A DNA stretch of 64,000 bases from Rhodococcus sp. 4CII (GTDB lineage Bacteria > Actinomycetota > Actinomycetes > Mycobacteriales > Mycobacteriaceae). Below are positions 43,709 through 52,789 of the stretch, piece by piece (position 1 is the stretch's first letter; each line of letters begins with the position of its first letter). The stretch is taken from assembly GCF_014256275.1 (NCBI RefSeq), contig NZ_JACCFE010000003.1, positions 1 to 64,000 of the forward strand. Direction: 5' to 3'. Both the position numbers and the translations under genes were made by a program. The notes under the pieces were generated by a model. The model ran no database searches, was not told the DNA's origin, and worked only from the letters and a program-made list of their open reading frames with translations.

Positions 43709-44257
43709 GTGGACACCATCGCCGGCAGCGGCGCCCGGCGCCGATCACCGGTCATCATCGCCCTGGTGATCCTCGGGATTGTCGGAGCGCTGATGCTGGC
43801 GGGCGCCTGCGGAACGAACACCCATACTCCGGAGGAGATGAGCGCACCCCTTGCCACCGAACCGGCAACAGCGACCGCGGACGCGGAGGAAACAACCGCA
43901 CCCGCGGTGACCGAGTCGACCACCGCCACCGTAGTGAGCGACGACGACCAACTCGCGCTGGAGACCCTCGATGCCATCGTGCAAGGCGACTTCGAGTCTG
44001 CCACCGCGCGTTTCGATGATGTCCTGCACCAGAATCTGCCCGCCGACATGCTCGAATCGAGCTGGTCCACCTATCAGGAGCAGTTCGGCAGCTACCAGTC
44101 ACACGCAGACCCGCAGGACACCGCCCGGGGGCAGATCACCGTGGTCAGCGTGCCCCTGCAGATGGAATACGCGCCAGGCGAGTTCCGTGTGAGCTTCGAT
44201 CAGGACCAGAAAATCGCGGGGCTGTACTTCCTCGAGGCGGGTGTTCCGATTCCGTGA
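43709..44257 (+). CDS. Membrane-anchored DUF3887-type protein
   Basis: A 182-residue protein with an N-terminal hydrophobic helix (SPVIIALVILGIVGALMLAGACG, a poor lipobox), a Thr/Ala/Glu-rich linker, then a DUF3887-like domain (ALETLDAIVQGDFESATARFD, LESSWSTYQEQFGSYQS, QITVVSVPLQME, RVSFDQDQKIAGLYF). The GTG at 43709 follows GGGAGAATTC. The domain is often found in secreted or membrane-linked proteins; function unknown. Confidence 0.7.
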   Translation: MDTIAGSGARRRSPVIIALVILGIVGALMLAGACGTNTHTPEEMSAPLATEPATATADAEETTAPAVTESTTATVVSDDDQLALETLDAIVQGDFESATARFDDVLHQNLPADMLESSWSTYQEQFGSYQSHADPQDTARGQITVVSVPLQMEYAPGEFRVSFDQDQKIAGLYFLEAGVPIP

Positions 44258-44372
44258 GCCTCGTTCCACCGTGTATCCGCACACTCACCGCTGACCGACA
44301 TCGGCGCACGGCCGTCACTCTGGGTGCCGTTTCCGCAGTGCGTCGACCTGACAGAATCCCGTCCTGCAGTGG

Positions 44373-44570
44373 ACCTGGGCCGGCAGCGTCAGGTATGCGA
44401 TCCGGATCGGCGGCGCCGTGTCGGAGCGGATCCTGGCGGCCTTCCCTGAACTGCAGGCCGGCGATCAGACCACCGGCGAGACCACCCTGTACGGGCGGAT
44501 CGAGGACCCCACCGCCATGCGCGTTCGGCCTACATGCGGAGGACGGCGGCGTGTATGCGATCCAGGTGAG
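44373..44570 (+). pseudogene. Remnant of a small conserved protein
   Basis: One frame reads WAGSVRYAIRIGGAVSERILAAFPELQAG and TTLYGRIEDPTAMR, then switches frame to FGLHAEDGGVYAIQVR. This resembles small actinobacterial proteins of the form V-R-GxLSERFAAAFPGL...GxTxLxGxIxDQxxLHG. No start codon remains in frame. Confidence 0.35.
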
Positions 44571-44621
44571 GGCATTTTACCCGCAACCCGAAGTGACAAC
44601 CACTTCTGCTGTTGCTTCACT

Positions 44622-44870
44622 ATGTGCATGTCCGACACAGCGAGCCCGGTCGCAGATTCCGGCAGCGAGATCGTTCCCGGTGTTCGAGTCCGGGTCCGGG
44701 AGGGCGATCGATCCTCGGCGCCGGGAACGGTGGTCGAGGACTTCGCCGAAGAGGCCGCAATGACGCTTACGCGCGAGTGGGCACCGGTACGCCGATGGGC
44801 GGTCGCGCTCGACGACGGCCGCCTGGTCTTCGCCGACGACGTCGAATCTGAGCCCGCACATCGCCAGTAA
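44622..44870 (+). CDS. Small hypothetical protein
   Basis: An 82-residue (or 80 from ATG 44628) soluble protein with a small β-barrel-like pattern: GVRVRVREGDRSSAPGTVVEDFAEE, then VRRWAVALDDGRLVFADDVE. It resembles short KOW-like or adaptor domains but no family is certain. Confidence 0.55.
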   Translation: MCMSDTASPVADSGSEIVPGVRVRVREGDRSSAPGTVVEDFAEEAAMTLTREWAPVRRWAVALDDGRLVFADDVESEPAHRQ

Positions 44871-44931
44871 GGACCTCGGCCGCACCCGCCGGGCCCGGCA
44901 CCACACAAACAATACCGATTGGTTTGTTACG

Positions 44932-45111
44932 GTGTCGGGTGTTTTCAGGAAATCGACTGTCGTGCTGCCGGCAGGCTCGGCGGTGGCGGGCGTGGCGGTG
45001 CCGATGAGCGTGCTGGTCGGATACGCCTACGGCAGCCTGATGTGGGGGTGCGTCACCGGTGTCGGTCTGACGGCCGCGATCGTCGTGGCCGCGGCGGGGA
45101 TCCGCTGGTGA
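44932..45111 (+). CDS. Small two-TM membrane protein
   Basis: A 59-residue protein of two hydrophobic helices (VLPAGSAVAGVAVPMSVLVGYAY and GCVTGVGLTAAIVVAAAGI). The GTG start is at 44932. Its TGA overlaps the next GTG (45108-45111), so the pair is probably co-translated. Function unknown. Confidence 0.5.
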   Translation: MSGVFRKSTVVLPAGSAVAGVAVPMSVLVGYAYGSLMWGCVTGVGLTAAIVVAAAGIRW

Positions 45112-45640
45112 GCCCCGACGCGGCCCACGGCGGAGACCGCCGGGACGCAGCCACGCGGCACCGGCCTCGGGAGTGCGCCGGCCCGGGCTGGGCGACGGTG
45201 CTCGAGGTGGAGCGGTGGTGGCGGGTCGGAGATCTGCTGGCCAACTGTGCCCTCACCGTGCTGCTCGAGCGGGCCGGTTTCCGGGGCGAGGACCTGGGCG
45301 GTATCGGTGGGCGGCGGAGGGTTCTGCGGGCCGCGGTGAACGACGGCGACGTTCGAGCCGAATTGGCCCAGTGGTGTGCCCTCGTATCCGAACGCCGAGG
45401 TGGCCGGGACGACCGGAATCCGCGGCTGTGGCTCCCCGAGGTCACCGCGCACCTCGACCGTCCCTTCGGGAGCGGCCCGGTTCCCGGGCATGTGCTCGAG
45501 CAGTTGCGCAGAGCGGTCACCGCGCCGATGCGGCACTGGCCTGGGCCCGGCCGCAGCCGGAGATGGTGCACCCCGACGCCGAACTCCTCGCCCTGCTCGA
45601 CGAGTACGCCCGCGCCCTGGCGCGGGTGTTGCGGCACTGA
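45108..45640 (+). pseudogene. Hypothetical protein gene with 3' frameshift
   Basis: The GTG at 45108 opens a frame encoding EVERWWRVGDLLANCALTVLLE and RRVLRAAVNDGDVRAELAQW. After AVTAPMRHWP the coding pattern moves to another frame, WARPQPEMVHPDAELLALLDEYARALARVLRH, ending at 45640. The shift is near 45525-45540. Without it the frame runs to 45731 with an implausible tail. Family not recognised. Confidence 0.5.
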
Positions 45641-46503
45641 CGGTGATCGAAACGCCGTCCGCGCGCGGGGTCCGATTCATGCCCGGGCATCCGGGCGCGC
45701 GTACATTGGGATGTGCGGATCGAGCGAGTGATCGGTAACGATGACAGACTCGAGAAGCAGAGATCCGGCCGAGAATGTGAGGCATTCCCGGCCGAACCCC
45801 TGTCTGGGGCAGGTCTCGGGATCTCTTCACCGGCGAATCAGGGAACTCCCAAGCCTCGGCGTGGTCGAACCGAGCATCACACGGACCATCGGGCCGCGCC
45901 CCTCGGCGGTACTAGTCCTGCCAACCGGGCACGGCGGGGCAGCGAACTGGCGAAGGCTCTGGACGGTCATCGGATCGGTCGTGGGAGGACGGCTCATCGC
46001 GTCGGCGTACTTGCGGTGCACGTCCTCGGCACATGTCGCCACCAGCGACCGAAAAGCGTCGCATTTCACGTTCCGGCCCTCAGTCCCTTTTCCTTTGATC
46101 GCAATGACCACTTCGGCGATTCTGAACAAATGTCCACACGGGACGAATCAATGACCTGAAAAGACGAGTGCCAAGGTCGGCCGACCGGAAAGATTAATCG
46201 CCGGGTCACCCGCGACCCTGGCGAGAAGATTCGGCCACTTGGCCGGGCCGGGGAGGCGGGTGGCGAGCGGCTCTCGTGCCGGAAGGGGTGGCCGACCCGA
46301 GAGTCTGGCTGCCCGCGACGGCGTCATTTTCGCGTGCAGCGTTCATGTCGAATACCCCTCGTTCGGCAACTTCACTCCCCCTTCTTTCGGTGAATATTCA
46401 GAATTCGGAAAATTCGGTCGATTCCGGCGGGCCACGGATTGTGAATATCCGGATAGCGTCGTTACGGTTCATCCCCTATACAGGAACAGGGTGGCTGGTT
46501 TTT
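45641..46503. other. Intergenic region, no confident gene
   Basis: About 860 bp. Frames at 45741-46154 (+) and 46239-46545 (+) are open but lack an RBS and convincing composition. Local A+T is higher around 46330-46510, suggesting foreign or regulatory sequence. Confidence 0.35.
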
Positions 46504-46812
46504 TTATCGGTAACCGGAAGTAACCGGTCCCGAGCCGCACCATGAGCATGCAGAGCAGTTCCCGGATGCGGCCGACGGCGCCGGTGTTCGGGAACGGGAG
46601 GAGCCGGGTTGTGGGGTCCAGCGGGGCCGATGCCCGACGGTAAGCACTCGCGGCCGCGGTTCGGATGCGGCATCCTCGGCCCGCCCGGGCAGCTGTCGGC
46701 GGGAGCGCCGGGACACCGCGTCGGCGGTGACCGCGGCGGCGGCAGAGGCCGCAATCACCGACAGCGCGGCAACCAGGGTCGCAATCATCCAGAACATGTT
46801 CATGCCGGGCAC
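46504..46812 (-). CDS. Small single-TM protein
   Basis: A 102-residue protein with an N-terminal helix (MFWMIATLVAALSVIAASAAAAVTA) and a basic, Pro/Ser-rich tail. GTG 46812 is preceded by AAGGAAG with about 5-nt spacing. The C-terminal third has poor coding character, so the true end may differ. Confidence 0.4.
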   Translation of the reverse strand: MPGMNMFWMIATLVAALSVIAASAAAAVTADAVSRRSRRQLPGRAEDAASEPRPRVLTVGHRPRWTPQPGSSRSRTPAPSAASGNCSACSWCGSGPVTSGYR

Positions 46813-47036
46813 TCGAACTTCCTTGTTTTGGGGTGCCGGTCGCGGGCGACGCCGCGGGCAACCCCCACTCCGTTTTCCCGCCCCGGTCCTCCTATCGCCG
46901 CGAAAGCACATCGTGTTTCGCGGCCGGTGGCAAATTTTTTCAGCGGCCGCGTTACTGGACAAGGCGCGGAAGCGCTCCCCACTTCCGAAACCCCGCAAGA
47001 CTCGCGAACCTGAGCAATTGTCCATTTCACTATTTT

Positions 47037-47073
47037 GAGCGGTCGTCCAATTCGATTCTGAGCGGTCGTCCAA
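47037..47073. repeat. Tandem 14-bp direct repeat
   Basis: GAGCGGTCGTCCAA occurs at 47037-47050 and 47060-47073 (23-bp pitch), with a weaker TGAGCAATTGTCCA copy at about 47011. It lies ~150 bp before a 31-residue ORF and the TetR genes, so it could be an operator. The GTCCAA core also occurs in the recombinase-site boxes near 12.5 kb. Confidence 0.5.
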
Positions 47074-47216
47074 CTGAAATGGTGTTATTTCGGTTTCGAA
47101 AAAGAACCACCATTTTCAGATTTTGTGAAACACCGGAGGCGTCTTCGAGCGATAGGGGGAGTAAGCGGGAGCGACGATTCCGTGGAGGGAAGTCCAATCA
47201 GAGGAGTGAGGAGTTC

Positions 47217-47312
47217 ATGGGTTCTGCAGGTGTTGATTTTTCCGTTGCGTTCGAGGCGTTCCTGAAGTGGCTGAGCGTCATGTTCGGCGGCGGTATCGGA
47301 ATGAGCGGTTGA
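47217..47312 (+). CDS. 31-residue amphipathic peptide
   Basis: ATG 47217 follows GAGGAGTGAGGAG. The peptide (DFSVAFEAFLKWLSVMFGG core) is a single amphipathic or hydrophobic helix with a Gly-rich end and no signal peptide. Size and character recall the tiny PorA/PorH-type channel peptides of mycolic-acid bacteria, but no homology is claimed. Confidence 0.5.
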   Translation: MGSAGVDFSVAFEAFLKWLSVMFGGGIGMSG

Positions 47313-47502
47313 TCGGCCGGAGACTGCCTCGTACGGCGGTGGCTCGGCTCACCAGGTGGGAGCCGAGCCACCGCCATGAGCGGGCGACCTCCCGCCCAGG
47401 ACAGTCCACCCGTGGCCCCGCACATGTCGGGTGGTCCTGCCGGACGGACGCGATGACTCTGTGCGGTGGGGGACCCTGCCGGTGAGTGGGAAGGGGAAGG
47501 CC

Positions 47503-48195
47503 ATGGTTATCCGAACCCAGAAGCGTGGACAACTCACCCGGACCGCGGTGGTGCACCGTGCGGCCGAAGAATTCGACCGTCACGGCTACATCCATGCGAC
47601 ATTGCAAGACATTGTCGATGCGGTGGGTGTCACCAAGGGCGGCCTCTACTTCCATTTCACCTCCAAGGAACACCTCGCGCGCGCCGTGATCGATGCGGGT
47701 TTCACCCGACTGGACCAGATCTTCGCCGAGCGGATGAACACCCAGACCAGTGCCGCCGAGGCACTGATCGAATTCACCTACGCCCTCGCCGCCGACCACC
47801 ACAGCGACCCGACGATCGCGGCCGCGTTCCGGTTGGTCCTCGAGATCGGCGACTACCGCGGCACCGCACCGACCACCGTCTTCGACAGGTGGACGCAGAC
47901 GTGTCGGGAGCTGGTGCGCCGAGCCGGCGCGGAGGGTGATTTCCGCGAGGACATCGACTCCGACGAGCTCGCCCGGTTCCTGGTCGAGGCGGCCTACAGT
48001 GTTCGCCTGCACGCAGGTTCCCCCGGGCCCGAGGCCAGCCCTGCACAGCAGATACCCGTGATGTGGCGGCTGCTGCTTCCGGGCCTGACCGATCCGGCGA
48101 CCGGACAATACCTGTGCCAGTTCGCTGCCCGCCGCACCCGACCGACGGACACCGCCGCCGCAGTCCCTCACCGGAGGCGTCGCCTACCGGCCTGA
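47503..48195 (+). CDS. TetR-family regulator, ScbR-like
   Basis: A 230-residue regulator. The N-terminal HTH (RTAVVHRAAEEFDRHGYIHATLQDIVDAVGVTKGGLYFHFTSKEHLA) has the sequence style of γ-butyrolactone receptors. The ligand domain follows, and a basic tail ends the protein. The start at 47503 follows AAGGGGAAGG; the frame opens at 47431. It probably represses nearby genes; the ligand is unknown. It lies downstream of a 31-residue ORF and the GTCCAA repeats. Confidence 0.8.
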   Translation: MVIRTQKRGQLTRTAVVHRAAEEFDRHGYIHATLQDIVDAVGVTKGGLYFHFTSKEHLARAVIDAGFTRLDQIFAERMNTQTSAAEALIEFTYALAADHHSDPTIAAAFRLVLEIGDYRGTAPTTVFDRWTQTCRELVRRAGAEGDFREDIDSDELARFLVEAAYSVRLHAGSPGPEASPAQQIPVMWRLLLPGLTDPATGQYLCQFAARRTRPTDTAAAVPHRRRRLPA

Positions 48196-48295
48196 ATCAT
48201 CTCTCGCGTACTGCCCTGAATCTTCTTTCGCGTCACGATGTCCGGTGCCGTTCGAATGCCGGATGCGCGGGAGAAGCAGACTCTACGATCAGCGA

Positions 48296-48967
48296 ATGCC
48301 GAGACTTTCCGAGGACGTCCGCCGCGCTCAGCTCGTCGAATCGGCGTTGATCGTCGCCGAAACGGGCGGCCTGGACTCGGTCACCGCCCGCGCGGTCGCC
48401 CAGGAGGCCGGGGTTTCGCTCGGTCTGCTGCACTTTCGTTTCGAGAGCATGGACGAGCTCGTCACCGCCATGGGTGAAAGTCTGATTGTGCAGCTCAGCG
48501 AGTCGCTGCAGGCCGGGTTCGGTCACATCCGGGATGCGCAGGAACTCCGCGGACTGTCCGGGTTGCGGCAACTGCTGGCCGTCGGGATCGGCGGGATGTG
48601 GCCGATCATCGCGGCCACCCCGGGGCGTCAATTGCTGACCTACGAGATCACCGCCCATTCGTTGCGGCGCGCCGCGACCGAACGGACCCCCGCCGCTGCC
48701 GTCGCCGCCGGCCAATACCGGACGATGGACCACGAGGCCGCCGTGTTCCTCGACGCCTGCGCCGAGATCACCGGCGTGCGCTGGAGAACTCCCGCTGCCG
48801 ACGTCGCCCGGTTCGCCCTGGCCGCACTGGACGGATTGGTGCTGCGCTGGCTCGTCGACCGCGACGACGACGCGATCACCGCCGCCCTCGACGATCTCGC
48901 GCGCATCATCACCGCCAAGGCCACCGAAATACCGGGCTCGGACACCCCCGGCCCGGTGCCCTCCTGA
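48296..48967 (+). CDS. TetR-family regulator
   Basis: A 223-residue regulator. The HTH is at about residues 8-55 (RRAQLVESALIVAETGGLDSVTARAVAQEAGVSLGLLHFRFESMDELV). The C-terminal ligand domain is rich in Ala and Leu (FALAALDGLVLRWLVDRD). No strong RBS at 48296; the frame opens at 48245. It is tandem with the ScbR-like gene, about 100 bp downstream, but the two are not similar enough to be recent duplicates. Confidence 0.8.
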   Translation: MPRLSEDVRRAQLVESALIVAETGGLDSVTARAVAQEAGVSLGLLHFRFESMDELVTAMGESLIVQLSESLQAGFGHIRDAQELRGLSGLRQLLAVGIGGMWPIIAATPGRQLLTYEITAHSLRRAATERTPAAAVAAGQYRTMDHEAAVFLDACAEITGVRWRTPAADVARFALAALDGLVLRWLVDRDDDAITAALDDLARIITAKATEIPGSDTPGPVPS

Positions 48968-49047
48968 TCGCCCCGGCCTCTGCCGTTCGCGAAAACACGG
49001 ACAGGGAGGTACGTCCACAGCGGGACGCGATCCCGATACCCTCGCCC

Positions 49048-49336
49048 GGATGGAAGAGTCACCTCCGTGCTGCCGCGAAGATCGGCTGGAGAACTCCGCG
49101 GTCTCCGACGCCGTCGTGTCAGCGTGGGTGAGCAGGGAGACGAACTCCTCGCGCGAGCGGTGATCGATGCCCTCCTCGAGGGCATGTCCTGGGAGCGGAT
49201 CGCCGCCCGGCTCGACGTACCCCGCCCGGCCCGCAACGCCACCATGACCGACCGGGACCGGCAGGACGCGATCGTCGACCGCGAGACGCCGAGCGCAGCG
49301 GGTACAGCCGGGACCACCGGAGGTGAGGGTGGCTGA
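49048..49336 (+). pseudogene. Small HTH-like gene split by a frameshift
   Basis: ATG at about 49050 opens MEESPPCCREDRLENSAVSD-AVVSAWVSRE, which then stops. The next frame continues with ELLARAVIDALLEGMSWERIAARLDVPRP, a short HTH-like pattern (MSWERIAARLDV). One indel near 49130 would join them. Confidence 0.4.
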
Positions 49337-49462
49337 CGGCGCCCCGGCAACACCGCCCGGGGATGATGGCGATACTCGCGGAGGAATAGCCCGACGGACT
49401 GCCCTCAGGCGTCGTCGGTACCATCCGGTCCTGTAAGCCCGCCGGGTGACGGAAGGACCGAG

Positions 49463-49819
49463 ATGATCGCCGAGGACTACATCGACGTGGTCGGAGCGCA
49501 GTCGGTGATCGAGGTGGCCGATGTGGTCGCCGGCGTGCTCGGCGCCCGGATGGAAATGGGCGGCGAGCCCGGCCGCATCGTCGTCACCGGGGCATCGGAT
49601 TCCGGTCTTCGGATCGTCATCGGGTTGGCCGTCGACGACCGCTCGGCGTCCGGGACGTGGACACGTCGGATCGCGATCACACACCACAGCGACGACGAGC
49701 GGGCCCGGTGGGCACGCCAACTCCACCACGCCCTCACCGCACGCCGCGGCTGGGTGCTGACCCTGACCTGCGGCGACCGATCCGATCCTGCCGCCGCCGC
49801 GGACGACACCTCGGACTGA
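49463..49819 (+). CDS. Hypothetical protein
   Basis: A 118-residue soluble α/β protein (VIEVADVVAGVLGARMEMGG, GRIVVTGASDSGLRIVIGLAVDD, HSDDERARWARQLHHALTARRGW). ATG 49463 has GGAAGG with about 5-nt spacing. No recognised family. Confidence 0.6.
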   Translation: MIAEDYIDVVGAQSVIEVADVVAGVLGARMEMGGEPGRIVVTGASDSGLRIVIGLAVDDRSASGTWTRRIAITHHSDDERARWARQLHHALTARRGWVLTLTCGDRSDPAAAADDTSD

Positions 49820-50117
49820 CCGTCCTGGAGCCGGTGGGCCAAGCACCGGGTTGGCCGGCCGAACGGACGATGGCGTTGTTCATCGACAGACCCCATTACG
49901 CCGGACCTCGATAATTTCGGCAGGCGGCAGGCGGCAGGCGGCAGGGGTAGCAGCCTGTTGCACACCCTCACACCTGTGAGGAACGAAGACCTGACATCGG
50001 GCATCGGTTTGCCGCACAATGGCGACCGGAACATGCCAAAGGTTGTCGACGGCAGTGTGCGGCAACCACGTTGCCGTTTCCCCTCGTGGACACGTCCGAG
50101 CCGGAGGAGCTGATCAG
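49820..50117. other. Intergenic region with a 7-bp microsatellite
   Basis: Four near-perfect tandem copies of a GGCAGGC-type heptamer occur at about 49919-49946. A GC-rich unit of this kind can change copy number. No gene is seen. Confidence 0.5.
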
Positions 50118-50408
50118 ATGCCCGTTCCACAGCACGCGCTGTTGCACACCGTGCAGGACCGGGTGCTCGACCTGCGCAGATGGTTGGACTACGACAACAA
50201 CAGCGCGACCCTGACGGCGTACCTACGCGACGAACCGGTCGACCCTCGGTGGCTCGCCACGTATCAGCGCCTGCAGTCCGACCTTCTGCGGGCCGTCGGC
50301 CACGCCCACACGCCCGCGGCGGTGCACACTGCCGAACGCCGGCCCTTGACGTCGCCGCCGAGCTTGGTTCCACCTGCGCCGATTCCGATGCCCCGCGATC
50401 TGGGCTGA
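50118..50408 (+). CDS. Small hypothetical protein
   Basis: A 96-residue protein, helical in its first 60 residues (LLHTVQDRVLDLRRWLDYDNNSATLTAYLRD ... LATYQRLQSDLLRAVGHA) and Pro-rich at the end. ATG 50118 is preceded by GGAGGAG at ~9 nt. Unknown function. Confidence 0.55.
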   Translation: MPVPQHALLHTVQDRVLDLRRWLDYDNNSATLTAYLRDEPVDPRWLATYQRLQSDLLRAVGHAHTPAAVHTAERRPLTSPPSLVPPAPIPMPRDLG

Positions 50409-50720
50409 TTGCTCGTGAGGCTGAGCCGCGCGGGCAACGGCCGGTGGGGCACCGCGCCGGCTCGGTGCCCGCGTCCACGGGTACATTGCCCGCCTCCACG
50501 GGGTGCCCCGCATCCGCACTGCCACTCGCCGGGTCCGGGCGGCGGCGGTGTCGGTGGTGGCCGCGGTCGCAGTGGTGTCCAGGTCAATCTGTTCTTCACC
50601 GCGTATCCCACGGTCGAGACCAATTGGAGTGCGGGGCGAATAACCGGGCCGATGCTGCGGGTGGAGGTGCAGGCGTACCTCGGTACCGCGATGCGCGCGA
50701 GTGTTTCGACGTGCGCGGGG
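50409..50720. other. Intergenic region, no gene seen
   Basis: About 310 bp between the 96-residue ORF and a deacetylase remnant. Frames show no recognisable protein pattern. Confidence 0.35.
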
Positions 50721-51225
50721 TCAGGCCAGGCCGCCCGCGCCGCTGAGGGTGACGAATTCGATTCCGGTCGAACGTAGTTGGGACACCGCCGCGGTGAGGC
50801 CCTCCGCGGTGGCACCCGCCGGCCGGTTGACGTGCATGATCACGATGGACCCCGGTAGGGCGGAGGTGACGGCGGCCTGGACCTTGACGGCGGGCAGGGT
50901 GGCCCCCGCGTCGCCGTTGACGGTGAAACCCCCCCACCTGCTCGCCGAGATCGCGGACGATGGACGCTGCGACCTCGTCGCAGTGGGCTGTGCCGGGGCG
51001 GAACCAGCGCGGTGGGGTGCCGGTGATCGCGTGCAGGCGGTGGTGATTGACCCATACCTCGTCGATCACCTCGGCGGGCGAGGTGGTGCCGGCGATGCCG
51101 TACGCGGATTTCCCGGTCACCGACAGCGGCCGGTGCCGGGTGACGTGGTTCGCCAGTTCGAGGAGCGGGTTTGCGGCGAGCCGCCCGGTCAGCGCCTCGT
51201 TCGCATCGAGGCTTGTCCGGGCTAC
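50721..51225 (-). pseudogene. NodB polysaccharide deacetylase remnant
   Basis: Pieces on the - strand read NEALTGRLAANPLLELANHV, RPLSVTGKSAYGIAGTTSPAEVIDEVWVNHHRLHAITGTPPRWFRPGTAHCDEVAASIVRDLG, and, after a frame change, LPGSIVIMHVNRPAGATAEGL to GIEFVTLSGAGGLA. This is the back half of a NodB deacetylase (ANH-TRH metal site, RPG, IVIMHV). The 5' part is missing and at least two shifts are present. It is unlike the intact enzyme at 36473. Confidence 0.6.
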
Positions 51226-51440
51226 TCACATCCGAGCCACTCGCGAGTGCTGCGCTCGCACTGCGAACAGTGCTGTTAGCCAGATTGATCCGAATCTGCC
51301 GATGGCCTGTCAGTTCTGACACCAGGAATAGCAGTGGCATCGGCCGCCGCGTCTGCGTCGTGGAACTCGGTGAAAGTGACCTGGATCAGCCGCATACGCC
51401 CGATTGTGCCCGTGACCTGGGAGCTACGCAGGTAGAAGGC

Positions 51441-51584
51441 TCAGGGCAGCGCGTCGCCGCCGGCGGGCGATAGGTACTGGGTCAAGTGCCAGGAGTTCCA
51501 CCAGAGAACTATGGGCACCAGCCAAGGTGTCCACACCATCCAGCTGTCACCCGACCCGTACGGGGGGATCGGAATCGCCGTCAT
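51441..51584 (-). CDS. 47-residue Trp-rich peptide
   Basis: Second of two tiny - strand ORFs. The product is Trp/Pro-rich and hydrophobic (SWMVWTPWLVPIVLWWNSWH core) with no signal peptide. CTCCGGAGG lies immediately before GTG 51587/ATG 51584, close to a usable RBS. It begins about 10 bp after the first ORF ends. Confidence 0.45.
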   Translation of the reverse strand: MTAIPIPPYGSGDSWMVWTPWLVPIVLWWNSWHLTQYLSPAGGDALP

Positions 51585-51595
51585 CACCTCCGGAG

Positions 51596-51688
51596 TTAGG
51601 TGAATGGAAGCGACCCCCACCACGTGCCTATTGCTACCCACGCGTCGGCGAGCTGAGGGAAGGCATAGAAGAATCCCAGGTCTAACAT
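51596..51688 (-). CDS. 30-residue hydrophobic peptide
   Basis: ATG 51688 has AAGGAG with about 5-nt spacing. The peptide is almost wholly hydrophobic or aromatic (LGFFYAFPQLADAWVAIGTWW core). It is tandem with the 47-residue ORF, a layout like PorA/PorH in corynebacteria. The function is unknown. Confidence 0.5.
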   Translation of the reverse strand: MLDLGFFYAFPQLADAWVAIGTWWGSLPFT

Positions 51689-51831
51689 GACGAACTCCTT
51701 GGTCGGAAACGGGCTCAGTTGAATGGAAGCGCACTCCTCCTACGCTGTGTATCGACCGCCGGAGGCGGATCGGTACAACTGCCCAGTAAGAGGACACCGG
51801 AAACTGCCAAGCCCGAACGCACAAGGGGAAC

Positions 51832-52134
51832 TTGACCGAGTTCTACACCGCAACCGACCTCGAGCAGGCCGGATACGTCCCGTACCGGCTGGCGGAGCTG
51901 TTCGGGGAACCCGACATCACCACCAACGAGGACCGCTGGTCACGCGAGACCGTTGAAGCTGTTGAACACGAGGTCCTCGCCCCAGCTGCGCGGGTGGTCT
52001 TCGCCGCGTTCGAGCCGCAGCTCGACACCCGTGCAGGGATGATCGCCGCCGATCTGCGGGTGGGGAGGCCGCAGATGGAACAGATGCTCGCGCGCGTGAC
52101 CGTGCGAGAGTCAGGCAATGGTCGGAATCCCTGA
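51832..52134 (+). CDS. Hypothetical protein, possible DNA-binding
   Basis: A 100-residue protein. YTATDLEQAGYVPYRLAELFGEPDITT has the look of a MerR-like or excisionase winged helix, followed by helical segments. The TTG start at 51832 lies just after AAGGGGAA with tight spacing. Divergent from the two tiny peptide ORFs. Confidence 0.45.
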   Translation: MTEFYTATDLEQAGYVPYRLAELFGEPDITTNEDRWSRETVEAVEHEVLAPAARVVFAAFEPQLDTRAGMIAADLRVGRPQMEQMLARVTVRESGNGRNP

Positions 52135-52218
52135 CGACGCACCAGGAACTGCCCCGTCAAGAACATCCGTGAGGGCCTTCCGACGCTGTCCGGCTGGATG
52201 GACGGAACCTGTCGGTGG

Positions 52219-52716
52219 TCAGGCCGTGGTGACGATCCGAATCTCGGGATCGGTATCGGCTGCCCGCAGGTAGTGCGGACATCCAACGACTTGGCGGGGC
52301 GCCCGGATCGCCTGCCCGTCGGCGGCGAGGTAGAGCCGGTAGGCCAGCTGCCCGTCCCGGTGCTCACCGGTGTCCGGGTCGACGGCGCCGAGGAAATACC
52401 CCTGCGCCGCGTCGACATCGGCGAAGATCGCCCGCGCCCACTCGCCCGGCTCGGTGACCGGGAGATACCGCGGTAGGCCCGTTGCGGCGTCGACGATGTG
52501 CACGAGCACGGTGACCACGAACCCCGATGCCGCCGGCACCCACTCCCCGGCCGGAACATCGAACATCGTGAGCCACGTGTGGATCCGCAGCTCGATGTTC
52601 GTGCCGGTCCGGGCGGGCACGGTGATCACGTGTGGATCCGCCGACGGACCCAGTGCGGTCAATGACGGCAGCACCGGGGGACGCTCGGCGGAGAGGTCGT
52701 CGGAGGGAGCGGACAC
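52219..52716 (-). CDS. Hypothetical protein
   Basis: A 165-residue α/β protein (IELRIHTWLTMFDVPAGEWVPAASGFVVTVLVHIVD, YFLGAVDPDTGEHRDGQLAYRLYLAADGQ). Start GTG 52716 is not well supported by an RBS. Convergent with the gene at 51832. No family recognised. Confidence 0.55.
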   Translation of the reverse strand: MSAPSDDLSAERPPVLPSLTALGPSADPHVITVPARTGTNIELRIHTWLTMFDVPAGEWVPAASGFVVTVLVHIVDAATGLPRYLPVTEPGEWARAIFADVDAAQGYFLGAVDPDTGEHRDGQLAYRLYLAADGQAIRAPRQVVGCPHYLRAADTDPEIRIVTTA

Positions 52717-52789
52717 CAGGAAAGACTACGGGTCCACCTGCACAGATCGGCCTGAGCGAGGTGCGCCCCGGTCCTGTGACCGCGACGAC

